Source: Candidatus Woesearchaeota archaeon
GTDB lineage: Archaea; Nanobdellota; Nanobdellia; Woesearchaeales; UBA525
Direction of reading: 5' to 3'
NCBI GenBank assembly: GCA_018221245.1
Contig: JAAOYH010000025.1
Span: 1-23,239 of the forward strand
DNA: 23,239 nucleotides
A program made the translations under genes and the position numbers. Numbering within the stretch: the stretch's first letter is position 1; each line of letters begins with the position of its first letter. The notes beneath the pieces were generated by a model, which was given only the letters and a program-made list of their open reading frames with translations, was not told the origin of the DNA and did not search any database. Positions 6,953 through 13,938 of the stretch are shown here, piece after piece.

Positions 6953-9306
6953 TATTTCCTCCCGTGGCGCGACTCGCGTCGTTCAGTCTTGTACCTGCCC
7001 TCTTTCCGTTTAATGACATGCCTGGAGAGCCACTCGTTCCACTCGAAGTATATCTGTTTAGAATCGAGTGCACCGGTTCTTTCTTTGATTCGCGCGCTCA
7101 GGTTATGGAACTGGTCGTTCGCCTGGATGATGAAGTTGGCCTCTAGGAGTTCAGAATCGTTGGTCTCGGTTGCTACATCTACTAGTCTTTGTTTGATCTT
7201 TGCACGTAGAAGAATGTTCTCCCACACGGCCTCCCAGTTGCCTGCCCAATCTTTCACGGAGCCCGCGATGGATTTGAGGATATCGGAGTCGCCATTGATG
7301 AGCTCATCAGTCGGCTCGAGCTCGTCCGTAGTTGCGTTGTATCTCATGAGGTCTACGAACCCGTGCTCTCTGTTTGGATCCTCTTGCCAGTCCTTCCTGA
7401 CTTCTGTGATTCTGGTGATTCGTCTATATTTGTGGAGGCCGTCAGCGGACTTGATAGGATTTGCCACGACAATTATATCTGTGGCCTTGAAGCTTGTCCT
7501 GGGCACTCCAAGATCATTCACGACCCTGTCGAATACACCATAAGGGGAGTCCCCGTGGATTGTACCCGCGACAACATTTGCTAATGCTCCGACTCTCATC
7601 GCTTCGTATAGTGCTTGAGCTTCGGTTCCACGTACCTCGCCTATAATCAGTGCGCTGTCTCCCAGACGCAGGGTAGTCCTGATTCCAAGATCTGCAGGAA
7701 CCTCTGCATCTCCTTTAGATAACGCTCCAGCGACCTTCATGGATTGGATGTTATAGCCCAAATCTCTCAGAGGCCTTACTGGAAGCTCTAATGTGTCTTC
7801 GATAGTGATGACTCTATAGCGCCGCATAATCTCTACCATGACAGCACCGAGTAGAGAGCTTTTACCTGCGGATCTTGTTCCTGCAATCAGCATTGTCCTG
7901 TTGCCATCTATGATGAAGCTCAGCAATCCTGCTCCTAATGAATTAATCATTTTGTTTTTCATGAAGAGTGCTATAGTCCACGGTCTATCTCTGTGCCTTC
8001 TGAAAGCGTACGCTATTCCTGTCGGGTTCAATGGTGGCGCTATAACACCTACACGAGCGTTGGCTATCCCTGGTATCTCAATCTCAGTATCCAGAACAGG
8101 ATCTGCCTCGTCCAAAGGTCTTCCAGACATAATCCTGAGCTTGGTTGCCCAAGACTCTGCGTCTTGGATGCTTGGGAATATGTTTGTTGTGCATTCTCCA
8201 AAATCCTCGTGCACGACGAACATGGGTACGTGGCCCATAGGGCTGTTGACCGTAACGTCTTGGATTTTCGGATCTGCTAATAGAATCTCAATCAGGCCGA
8301 AGCCCACAGTGTAACGGATGAGTATCTGGGTCAGGTCATCAAGCTCCTCATCGGAGAGTCGTATCTCTCTGATCTGTGCGAGCTCATTCAAGAGGTCACG
8401 GCCCACGTTTGAAAATACCTCTCTCATCCTCTTAGGATTGAAGAACTCTCTCTTGTCGGGTTTGTGCTCGGCTAGAATGTTCCTGGCCTGGTCGAGCAGC
8501 TCGTAACGGGCCTCGTCCAGCTTGAACTCTGGAGGCGTTACGTGGTAGAGATATTGGATATCGTCTTCCAGCTCGAAGATTACGACTTCTGTCTCGCCTA
8601 ACCTGTAACTTGCTATCTGGCGCGCTCCTCTAGGAAGGTTTGCCATCAGCTTTGTGAACATGAAGTCAGGCTTCACGACGGGGGAGAGAACTCGCCTGTA
8701 GACCGTCCTGTCCCCTACCTTATGCCCTGATAGATATGGCTCGAGCCGCCGTATCATCTCTGTCTTCTCTAGAACTCCTGCGACGTTCTCGAGCAGGCCT
8801 ATGTACTTGTACTGGGCTCTTCTTTCCTCGGGGAGGGGTAGTTTTTCTAGGTTGATTCTTTCTCTTCTGACTGCTCTTTTCAGCAGCACAAACGCTCCTG
8901 CAGGATCCTTCTTGAGCGTATTGAAGATTATATCTCTAAGCTCAGCATATGCGCGGTTGACGTCTAGTGAGCCACCCCATGCCTGCATCCTGGCAAGGCT
9001 GTACTCGAGGCTTCGCTTCACCAATCTCTTGTACGCCAAGGCTATCTCAATAAGGAGCTTGACTTGCGGATACTCGTATTCGTACTCTCTCTGCTGCGCG
9101 AAGACTATCCTTGTTGCGTTGGGAGTCTCGACGAGAAGCTCGATGGCTTTGCCCATAAAGAGCTCCTCATCCTCTATACTGGGGATAAGGGGCATGCCTT
9201 CCGCTTCTACGCGAATGACGGTCTCTTCGCCTTCATGGAAGACTTCCGATGAAAGAACCTCTTTCTCTATCTCCCCACCTCTCGTCGAGAAAAAAGCCCG
9301 TGGCAA
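6952..9306 (-). CDS. Type IV filament/secretion ATPase (VirB11/TadA/ArlI family), start uncertain
   Basis: A cytoplasmic hexameric ATPase expected to power assembly through the neighbouring platform protein. Counted from the TTG at 9306, the Walker A motif GTRSAGKSS is near residues 472-480, the Asp box ITIEDTLELP near 498-508, Walker B LIIGEVRG near 549-556 and the His box GTIHGDSPYGVFDRV near 580-595. The N-terminal ~450 residues carry a family-like opening (PSIEDEELFMGKAIELL) and helical regions; the C-terminal ~130 residues lie beyond the ATPase core. The open frame extends to 9672, but that stretch is antisense to a coiled-coil gene and reads as low-complexity Arg/Cys sequence, so it is rejected. 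TTG 9306 is in frame but almost touches the TATA box (9309-9316). A good ribosome-binding run (GAGAGGTGGGGAG) points to a start near 9270, where the codon is ATA. The first in-frame ATG is at 9195, inside apparently conserved sequence. Confidence 0.88.
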   Translation of the reverse strand: MPRAFFSTRGGEIEKEVLSSEVFHEGEETVIRVEAEGMPLIPSIEDEELFMGKAIELLVETPNATRIVFAQQREYEYEYPQVKLLIEIALAYKRLVKRSLEYSLARMQAWGGSLDVNRAYAELRDIIFNTLKKDPAGAFVLLKRAVRRERINLEKLPLPEERRAQYKYIGLLENVAGVLEKTEMIRRLEPYLSGHKVGDRTVYRRVLSPVVKPDFMFTKLMANLPRGARQIASYRLGETEVVIFELEDDIQYLYHVTPPEFKLDEARYELLDQARNILAEHKPDKREFFNPKRMREVFSNVGRDLLNELAQIREIRLSDEELDDLTQILIRYTVGFGLIEILLADPKIQDVTVNSPMGHVPMFVVHEDFGECTTNIFPSIQDAESWATKLRIMSGRPLDEADPVLDTEIEIPGIANARVGVIAPPLNPTGIAYAFRRHRDRPWTIALFMKNKMINSLGAGLLSFIIDGNRTMLIAGTRSAGKSSLLGAVMVEIMRRYRVITIEDTLELPVRPLRDLGYNIQSMKVAGALSKGDAEVPADLGIRTTLRLGDSALIIGEVRGTEAQALYEAMRVGALANVVAGTIHGDSPYGVFDRVVNDLGVPRTSFKATDIIVVANPIKSADGLHKYRRITRITEVRKDWQEDPNREHGFVDLMRYNATTDELEPTDELINGDSDILKSIAGSVKDWAGNWEAVWENILLRAKIKQRLVDVATETNDSELLEANFIIQANDQFHNLSARIKERTGALDSKQIYFEWNEWLSRHVIKRKEGRYKTERRESRHGRK

Positions 9307-9308
9307 AG

Positions 9309-9316
9309 TATATAAA
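9309..9316. promoter_or_regulatory. Shared TATA box between divergent filament operons
   Basis: TATATAAA on the plus strand reads TTTATATA on the minus strand. It is the only clear TATA element between the ATPase gene (minus) and the coiled-coil gene pair (plus, TTG at 9352). The A-rich flanks on both sides (GCAAAG and AGCAACA) could serve as BRE sites in either direction, so one element may fire both ways. Confidence 0.5.
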
Positions 9317-9351
9317 TGTTGCTCCGTCAGCCGTAAACTGAGAGGTGAAGT

Positions 9352-9789
9352 TTGGACGAACAACTTTTTACACCGCCGCCGGCGCCGCCACACAAGCAGG
9401 CACGGCCTTTGACGACTCCTCCCGGGGTATCTGCAGCGGTACAGCAGGTGGCGTCTGTAGCGACGAGACTCAAGCTTACTGAAGAGAGGTATCAGAACCT
9501 CCAAAAGCGGAATCAGCTCTCTGAAACTAGCCTTCTCCAGATGGAGCGAGACATAAAGACTGAGCTTCGTGTTCTGACACAGCAGGTCGTTGAATTGAGA
9601 CGTACCATTACTGATATCAACAGCAAAGCAGACATTATGGTAGGGGAGCTCTCGACTGTCGCAAAGAAACATGAGCTAGCTGTCCTTGAGAAATATCTCG
9701 ATATGTGGGAGCCCACTAGGTTCGTCACTAGAAAGGAGGCCGAACTCCTGATTAAAGACGCAAAATATGGGGTAAGGAAGATTGGTTGA
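9352..9789 (+). CDS. Coiled-coil protein, possibly related to archaellum accessory ArlC
   Basis: A 145-aa soluble protein. Residues 6-24 are a Pro-rich tail, about 28-115 form a heptad-like coiled coil rich in Leu/Glu/Gln, and the end carries YLDMWEPTRFVTRKEAE. That ending recalls the conserved C-terminal box of archaellum accessory proteins of the ArlC/FlaC type, judged from memory, not by a search. The start is TTG with GAGGTG (9342-9347) four bases upstream. No ATG fits, and the TATA box at 9309-9316 predicts a short leader. The next gene overlaps its end by 8 bp. Divergent from the ATPase, it is likely a cytoplasmic adaptor or scaffold of the same machine. That role is inferred from position. 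Confidence 0.75.
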   Translation: MDEQLFTPPPAPPHKQARPLTTPPGVSAAVQQVASVATRLKLTEERYQNLQKRNQLSETSLLQMERDIKTELRVLTQQVVELRRTITDINSKADIMVGELSTVAKKHELAVLEKYLDMWEPTRFVTRKEAELLIKDAKYGVRKIG

Positions 9790-10354
9790 TGCTCTATCTC
9801 AGGTAAAGGTATTGAAGAGTAAGGGCACGTCGAACAATGATATAATCAAGGAGTTGCAGGGTCAAGGATTCTCGAGCTCGCAGATTTTCAACGCGCTTAG
9901 CCAGCAGATGACTTCGCCAGGTATGACTCCACCCCCGAGTGCAGGAACACACTTAAATACTCCGCAGCCGATGGCTGCACCGATGAATGCGTACGGACCG
10001 ACGCAGCCCCAGTACGAGGGTGCCACTGATACGGAAGAGCTAATCGAGGCGATTATTGACGAGAAGTGGAACGACCTGATGGGTGACATCAATAAAGTCA
10101 TTGCGTGGAAGGATTCTACTGAAGAGAGAATCACTAAGTTTGAACAGCGCCTGGATGACATCAAGCAGCAGTTCGATCAGTTGCACCAGGCAGTCATCGG
10201 CAAGATTGGAGAGTACGACAAGAACATTCTGGATGTGGGTGCTGAAGTGAAGGCGATGGAGAAGGTCTTCGCGAAGGTCCTACCTGTCTTCACGGACAAT
10301 GTTGCGGAGCTGTCAAGGATAGCTAACGTGATGAAAGTGCCTCAGAAGAAATAA
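9782..10354 (+). CDS. Coiled-coil filament-associated protein with N-terminal helical module
   Basis: This 190-aa protein starts at a TTG inside the end of the previous gene (8-bp overlap), so translation is probably coupled. Residues 1-40 form a small helical module (VKVLKSKGTSNNDIIKELQ, then GFSSSQIFNALSQ) resembling UBA/SHOCT-like helix pairs. Residues about 43-85 are a Pro/Gly/Met linker. Residues about 88-190 are a charged amphipathic helix/coiled coil (AIIDEKWNDLMGDINKVIAW, later VGAEVKAMEKVFAKVLPVF). No membrane segment is present. I know this type as a recurrent hypothetical protein of DPANN genomes near type IV filament genes, but its function is not established. It ends exactly where the convergent membrane-protein gene ends. 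Confidence 0.8.
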   Translation: MVDALSQVKVLKSKGTSNNDIIKELQGQGFSSSQIFNALSQQMTSPGMTPPPSAGTHLNTPQPMAAPMNAYGPTQPQYEGATDTEELIEAIIDEKWNDLMGDINKVIAWKDSTEERITKFEQRLDDIKQQFDQLHQAVIGKIGEYDKNILDVGAEVKAMEKVFAKVLPVFTDNVAELSRIANVMKVPQKK

Positions 10355-10960
10355 TTATTTCTCGCTACTCAGGAAGTAGATGCTGAACGAAGCGATCAAC
10401 AGTATCAAAATCATTCCTAGCACTTTAGGATGAATCATTGTATTGATCAGGTTGCTTGAAAAATCTTGAGAGTTTGTTGGCTCACCCACGCCTATGGGTG
10501 CAGAACCATCCCCTCCTATTACAGTCCCAGGGGGTGGCTGCGTAGGTTGTTGACCTCCTGGTTGACCTGACAGCAAGGTCTGGCCGAACGTGAACGCCAG
10601 TCCTGCCAATAATATCAGCACAGAGAATATCATTATCCAGTTTCTGGCACGAGAATCCTTTATGATATTAGGAAAGTCCTTGTCGGCAGAAAGGCCGAAC
10701 ATGCTCGCTATGAAAAGGATGAAGAATATCACCATTGCCAGTGCAATATACCAAGGAGTCACCAGTTGTAGGAAGGCTCGCGCTGGTGGTGATATTGTCA
10801 TCATGAAAGCAATAGAAAAAGCGATGATGGCATAGGTACCGGGCTGATTTCCCATCCATTTGCGCCATGAGAGGACGCCATACACAACAGTGTATACTAA
10901 TAGGAAGGTAAGTACGAAGCTGAACAGGTCTGCCAGCCCGGTATCCAGGAGTGTTGCCAT
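10355..10960 (-). CDS. Tandem membrane protein C (third of three related genes)
   Basis: A 201-aa protein with about four to five membrane helices, near residues 12-29, 42-59, 68-90, 105-125 and 178-196. A Gly/Pro/Gln-rich hydrophilic segment (about 129-172) comes before the last helix. The first helix (GLADLFSFVLTFLLVYTVVY) matches the pattern of the two upstream genes. It directly follows them (start at 10960, previous stop at 10961). No enzymatic motif is seen. The family is unrecognised; the likely role is an integral membrane component of the filament/secretion machine encoded alongside. Confidence 0.75.
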   Translation of the reverse strand: MATLLDTGLADLFSFVLTFLLVYTVVYGVLSWRKWMGNQPGTYAIIAFSIAFMMTISPPARAFLQLVTPWYIALAMVIFFILFIASMFGLSADKDFPNIIKDSRARNWIMIFSVLILLAGLAFTFGQTLLSGQPGGQQPTQPPPGTVIGGDGSAPIGVGEPTNSQDFSSNLINTMIHPKVLGMILILLIASFSIYFLSSEK

Positions 10961-11542
10961 TTACTCCTTGTTTAGTGGCTCGGAGAAGGCTTTTCCGAGT
11001 TTCTGGAAGACGTTGTCTTCCTTCTCTTCCTTCTCTTCCTTGGTGATGAACCAGATGATAATCGCAAATACGAGTATCGTAATCACCAGTGTCACCGTTT
11101 CGGGATCTTGCATCATCCAGAGCCATCCAGGGTAGTACCACCAGTTAGCGGCTGCACCGAAGATGTAGATTATCAGGAGGAACGACATAATCGCGACCCA
11201 TCCAGATAAGGTACCCTCTCCTATTTCCCAGCGTGCTCCGAACACACCTATTACCAGGAGTGCCATCACTATCGCCACTATGACGATGCTCACATTGGGA
11301 AGAGCTTGGTTGATGATTAGCACTATGTCCTTCTCTGGTGGATAGTACCCTAGGACGTGTGGGAACACGACCGAAAGGCCCATCACTAGACCAATTACGA
11401 CGTTGTAGCGCTTGCTGTCTTTTCCGAACAGCTTGATCTTCTGCAGGACCGCGAATACGATCGTGAAGATCAGGATGAACGGTATAAACACGTCCACCGC
11501 GCCCAAATCAGCGAATCTGTAAAATATATCTTGATATGCCAT
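10961..11542 (-). CDS. Tandem membrane protein B (second of three related genes)
   Basis: A 193-aa polytopic protein. Its opening helix, GAVDVFIPFILIFTIVFAVL followed by QKIKLFG, is very close to that of the preceding gene (YDVVLPFLLIFTIVFGIL, EKSKIFG), which shows descent by duplication. Further hydrophobic segments lie near residues 46-62, 78-100, 108-130 and 140-158, and the tail is acidic/Lys-rich (KEEKEEKEDN). There are 10 bp between the previous stop and this ATG. Function unknown; the duplicated arrangement suggests a hetero-oligomeric membrane complex. Confidence 0.75.
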   Translation of the reverse strand: MAYQDIFYRFADLGAVDVFIPFILIFTIVFAVLQKIKLFGKDSKRYNVVIGLVMGLSVVFPHVLGYYPPEKDIVLIINQALPNVSIVIVAIVMALLVIGVFGARWEIGEGTLSGWVAIMSFLLIIYIFGAAANWWYYPGWLWMMQDPETVTLVITILVFAIIIWFITKEEKEEKEDNVFQKLGKAFSEPLNKE

Positions 11543-11552
11543 TTTGTACCAC

Positions 11553-12098
11553 CTACGAGTCTGATTTTTTCTCCTTTGGAGTTCTTACGAGCAACCACAT
11601 TGCTCCTGCGATAATCAACAGGAGTGCCAGGGTGCCGACTATTGTGCTGTCCCAATCGAATGCTATGTACGCCCATATGACGTCTAGCCAATTAGCTGCG
11701 CTCAGGAAAATAAGCACTATTGAAATTATGACGAATGTCACCAGGGGTGTCATCCATTTAGTGAGGTCGAGGCCATCCGCGTCTTGCTGCTTGTGGAATG
11801 TGGCGACCATTATCATAAACATTATTATTATCAGCAGGATGAGTGCCATTCCAGCGACGAATTCGTTGATTATTGCAACGAGCTGAGTGGAGGCTACAAC
11901 GAAGAAGCCCGTACAGAACGCGACCATTGCGTTCAGGTTCTTCCTGGAGTAGGTTTTGTCTCCTACTTTCTCGGATCCGAATATCTTACTCTTCTCTAGG
12001 ATTCCGAATACGATGGTGAATATCAGCAAGAAGGGCAAAACAACATCATACATTCCTATCTCGCCGAGAAACGCTAATGAATTGGACATGACGCTCAT
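11553..12098 (-). CDS. Tandem membrane protein A (first of three related genes)
   Basis: A 181-aa polytopic protein. Helix 1 (YDVVLPFLLIFTIVFGIL) is followed by EKSKIFG and a polar loop (GDKTYSRKNLNAM), then three or four more helices (about 50-68, 70-95, 112-130, 145-165). It heads a three-gene minus-strand operon. TTTAAATA at 12131-12124 lies 33 bp before the ATG at 12098, so the message is nearly leaderless. A second in-frame ATG nine bases later (MSVMSN) is an alternative start. Its family has no function known to me; the context links it to the filament ATPase/platform genes. Confidence 0.75.
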   Translation of the reverse strand: MSVMSNSLAFLGEIGMYDVVLPFLLIFTIVFGILEKSKIFGSEKVGDKTYSRKNLNAMVAFCTGFFVVASTQLVAIINEFVAGMALILLIIIMFMIMVATFHKQQDADGLDLTKWMTPLVTFVIISIVLIFLSAANWLDVIWAYIAFDWDSTIVGTLALLLIIAGAMWLLVRTPKEKKSDS

Positions 12099-12123
12099 AC
12101 TCTTCTGACTCTGGACTGGTCGG

Positions 12124-12131
12124 TATTTAAA
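12124..12131 (-). promoter_or_regulatory. TATA box of the three-membrane-protein operon
   Basis: TTTAAATA on the minus strand lies 33 bp upstream of the ATG at 12098. About 90 bp separate it from the divergent TATA box at 12222-12229; nothing else is recognised between them. Confidence 0.5.
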
Positions 12132-12221
12132 GGTTACGCATGGTATCGTCGGGTAATATTGTAGTGTATAGAAATAAGCAACAGTTATGTAATCACTTAT
12201 AGGTGGTGAAAATAAGAAAAG

Positions 12222-12229
12222 TTTATAAA
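12222..12229 (+). promoter_or_regulatory. TATA box of the 117-aa gene
   Basis: TTTATAAA begins exactly 30 bp before the ATG at 12252, which predicts a leaderless message. Confidence 0.6.
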
Positions 12230-12251
12230 TGCGCGATGAACCAAATATTAT

Positions 12252-12605
12252 ATGGATAGTATCGAAGATGTCATGGGTTGGGATTCAGATAATGATCTCC
12301 CTGAATCGTGGAAAGAACCCATTATGATACTTTACGAAGTTCTGGCAGCAGGTAAAGGCGATGCGTATGCCATGAAAAAGTATATGGAGAACGATTCGGA
12401 GAAGAGACGGGCACTCTACAGATGTACGCCTGCACTATTAGATGAGCTCAACGCAAATATTCCAGAAGATGCAGAGCAACGAGTATTCTTCAAAAACGGT
12501 CACCAATGGGTCTTCCTGCCAAACGCTTCAGAGGAACTGACTGAACATATGGGTACTTACATAAACTCCAAACAGGGCAGAAACCATACTTTCGGCGACA
12601 CATAA
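12252..12605 (+). CDS. Hypothetical acidic cytoplasmic protein, 117 aa
   Basis: I do not recognise the family. The protein is acidic and apparently all-helical in its first two thirds (ESWKEPIMILYEVLAAGKGD, KKYMENDSEKRRALYRCTPA), with a short beta-like segment near the end (QRVFFKNGHQWVFLP). It has one Cys and no signal peptide or membrane segment. The 30-bp TATA-to-ATG spacing and the start of the next promoter immediately at its stop support a real, separately transcribed gene. Confidence 0.65.
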   Translation: MDSIEDVMGWDSDNDLPESWKEPIMILYEVLAAGKGDAYAMKKYMENDSEKRRALYRCTPALLDELNANIPEDAEQRVFFKNGHQWVFLPNASEELTEHMGTYINSKQGRNHTFGDT

Positions 12606-12613
12606 TATTTAAA
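12606..12613 (+). promoter_or_regulatory. TATA box of the translin-like gene
   Basis: TATTTAAA starts at the base after the upstream stop codon and lies 29 bp before the ATG at 12635, predicting a leaderless message. Confidence 0.6.
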
Positions 12614-12634
12614 CCACTTCTACATAGCCCGTTC

Positions 12635-13207
12635 ATGATTAACGAACAGGAATTTACAGACCTTAGGAAGCGCTACGAAGATGATGACGAGGCCAGAGAG
12701 GCGATAATCAAGCGCTCGAGAGACGCCCTCAAGGCAAGCAAGCAAGCGATATACGCTCTCCAACGTTCAGACGTGAAACAGGCAGAAGAACTGCTCAAGA
12801 AGGCAGACTCTATCTTTGAAGAACTCCTGCCCCTGGCAGAGGGAAGGCTCAGGCACCAAGGAGCTTTATCTAATGCGCTAGAGGAGTACGTGGAAGCGAA
12901 GGCGTTCATGCACTTCCTAAAAGAAGGCAGCCTCATTTCAATGAATGACCTCCCTCCTGTTTCTGTAGAAGAGTTCTTGGGAGGGGTCTCAGACCTGACG
13001 GGAGAGATGATGCGATATGCAGTCAATAAAGGGACTGCAAAAGACAAGGAGACCGTCCAGAAAATTCGTGATCTTATAGATTCTGTTTACGGGCAGCTCA
13101 GCCAGTTTGCATTCAGGAACTCAGATCTTAGAAGAAAATACGATTCTATCAAGTACAACCTGCAGAAGGTGGAGAGGGTGTTGTACGAGCTTAGTCTCGT
13201 TCGATAA
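12635..13207 (+). CDS. Translin-family protein (archaeal translin/TRAX homolog)
   Basis: A 190-aa all-helical protein with the length and layout of archaeal translin. N-terminal helices contain REAIIKRSRDALKASKQAIY, a central segment reads ALSNALEEYVEAKAFMHFL, an acidic/Gly stretch VEEFLGGVSDLTGEMMRYAV follows, and the C-terminal helix has RKYDSIKYNLQKVERVLYEL. Family members bind single-stranded RNA/DNA, and TRAX-type subunits carry RNase activity on acidic residues. Whether this one is catalytic cannot be told by eye. Its last 17 bp overlap the end of the convergent minus-strand gene. Confidence 0.8.
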   Translation: MINEQEFTDLRKRYEDDDEAREAIIKRSRDALKASKQAIYALQRSDVKQAEELLKKADSIFEELLPLAEGRLRHQGALSNALEEYVEAKAFMHFLKEGSLISMNDLPPVSVEEFLGGVSDLTGEMMRYAVNKGTAKDKETVQKIRDLIDSVYGQLSQFAFRNSDLRRKYDSIKYNLQKVERVLYELSLVR

Positions 13208-13841
13208 TCCCTGAGATACGCAAGCCGCTCTCGACGTTCTTTACGTAATGGAGGCCTGTAGAGAGGCGCGTAATAATTTTTTCCGTATTCTCTCGAGTTG
13301 CTGGGCTGTTATATCCATACTTGCTGAATGACAGCTCTCCGTCGACAAATTCATCGAGTCGTTCCATTGAGCGCCTGCAAGTGTAAAGTTGACCGAGCAG
13401 TTCATAGTCCTCTTCGCGCTCGCCGCGCTTCACGAAATCCGCGATGTCATAGAGAGCTTTGCATTCATGCGGCATAAAATATGGGGTCAACCAACTGAGT
13501 TCAGGGAAACGTTCTACGACATCTACGAAATCATCAAGGTCAAAATATAGGCCCCTCATCTGTTGGTCCTTTATTTCATCAAGTCCGCTCAGCAATGTGG
13601 CCTTAACTTCATCATCACTCATTGGAATGAATACACTCTCTTCATCAATCGTCTCACATTTGATGTACCCTATAAAGGAATTATCTTTAGTAACCTGCAT
13701 GACTCTGTCGACAGCATCTTCAGGAGATTCGCGGGGAAGCTCTAAATTATCTTCCAGAGTATAACCGAAAATGGGATGTGCACATCGGTATTTGATGCGA
13801 TCATCCAGCTTGATGACGTGAATATGGTAATCATGTCTCAT
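13191..13841 (-). CDS. Hypothetical protein, 216 aa
   Basis: No family recognised. The N-terminus (MRHDYHIHVIKLDDRIKYRC) looks like a beta-rich domain of about 75 residues. A long acidic helical region follows, with YFDLDDFVDVVERFPELSWL and CKALYDIADFVKRGE. There is no signal peptide or membrane segment. An upstream GTG at 13862 is in frame but abuts the TATA box; the ATG at 13841 lies 29 bp from it and is chosen. The gene converges on and overlaps the translin-like gene by 17 bp and diverges from aspS. Confidence 0.65.
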   Translation of the reverse strand: MRHDYHIHVIKLDDRIKYRCAHPIFGYTLEDNLELPRESPEDAVDRVMQVTKDNSFIGYIKCETIDEESVFIPMSDDEVKATLLSGLDEIKDQQMRGLYFDLDDFVDVVERFPELSWLTPYFMPHECKALYDIADFVKRGEREEDYELLGQLYTCRRSMERLDEFVDGELSFSKYGYNSPATRENTEKIITRLSTGLHYVKNVESGLRISGIIERD

Positions 13842-13862
13842 GAAATTGGGAATCACACACAC

Positions 13863-13870
13863 TATATATG
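13863..13870 (-). promoter_or_regulatory. TATA box of the 216-aa gene
   Basis: CATATATA on the minus strand lies 29 bp upstream of the ATG at 13841, giving a leaderless start and arguing against the GTG at 13862. Confidence 0.5.
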
Positions 13871-13908
13871 TATTCGGAATTATTCATATATGGGACTTTC
13901 TCGTAGCA

Positions 13909-13916
13909 TTTATATA
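13909..13916 (+). promoter_or_regulatory. TATA box of aspS
   Basis: TTTATATA lies exactly 30 bp before the ATG at 13939. This fixes the AspRS start there and not at the in-frame ATG at 13840, which would add 33 unrelated residues. Confidence 0.65.
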
Positions 13917-13938
13917 CGACGACAAGTTCTGCCAAATC

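Noticed and set aside
8801..9412. Plus-strand open frame of 203 codons inside the ATPase gene
   Set aside because: It is the antisense of a region encoding conserved ATPase sequence, and its protein is Ser/Leu-rich with no domain pattern.
9307..9672. N-terminal extension of the ATPase frame by 122 codons
   Set aside because: It lies antisense to the coiled-coil gene, crosses the TATA box and reads as Arg/Cys-rich sequence with no family resemblance.
10668..11141. Minus-strand frame of 157 codons overlapping two tandem membrane-protein genes
   Set aside because: It is in another frame of the same strand, rich in Arg/His/Pro and without homology, while the two real genes meet end to end.
13840..13938. 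33-codon N-terminal extension of AspRS
   Set aside because: It spans the aspS TATA box, and the family start MHRTHTCGEL lies exactly 30 bp after that box.
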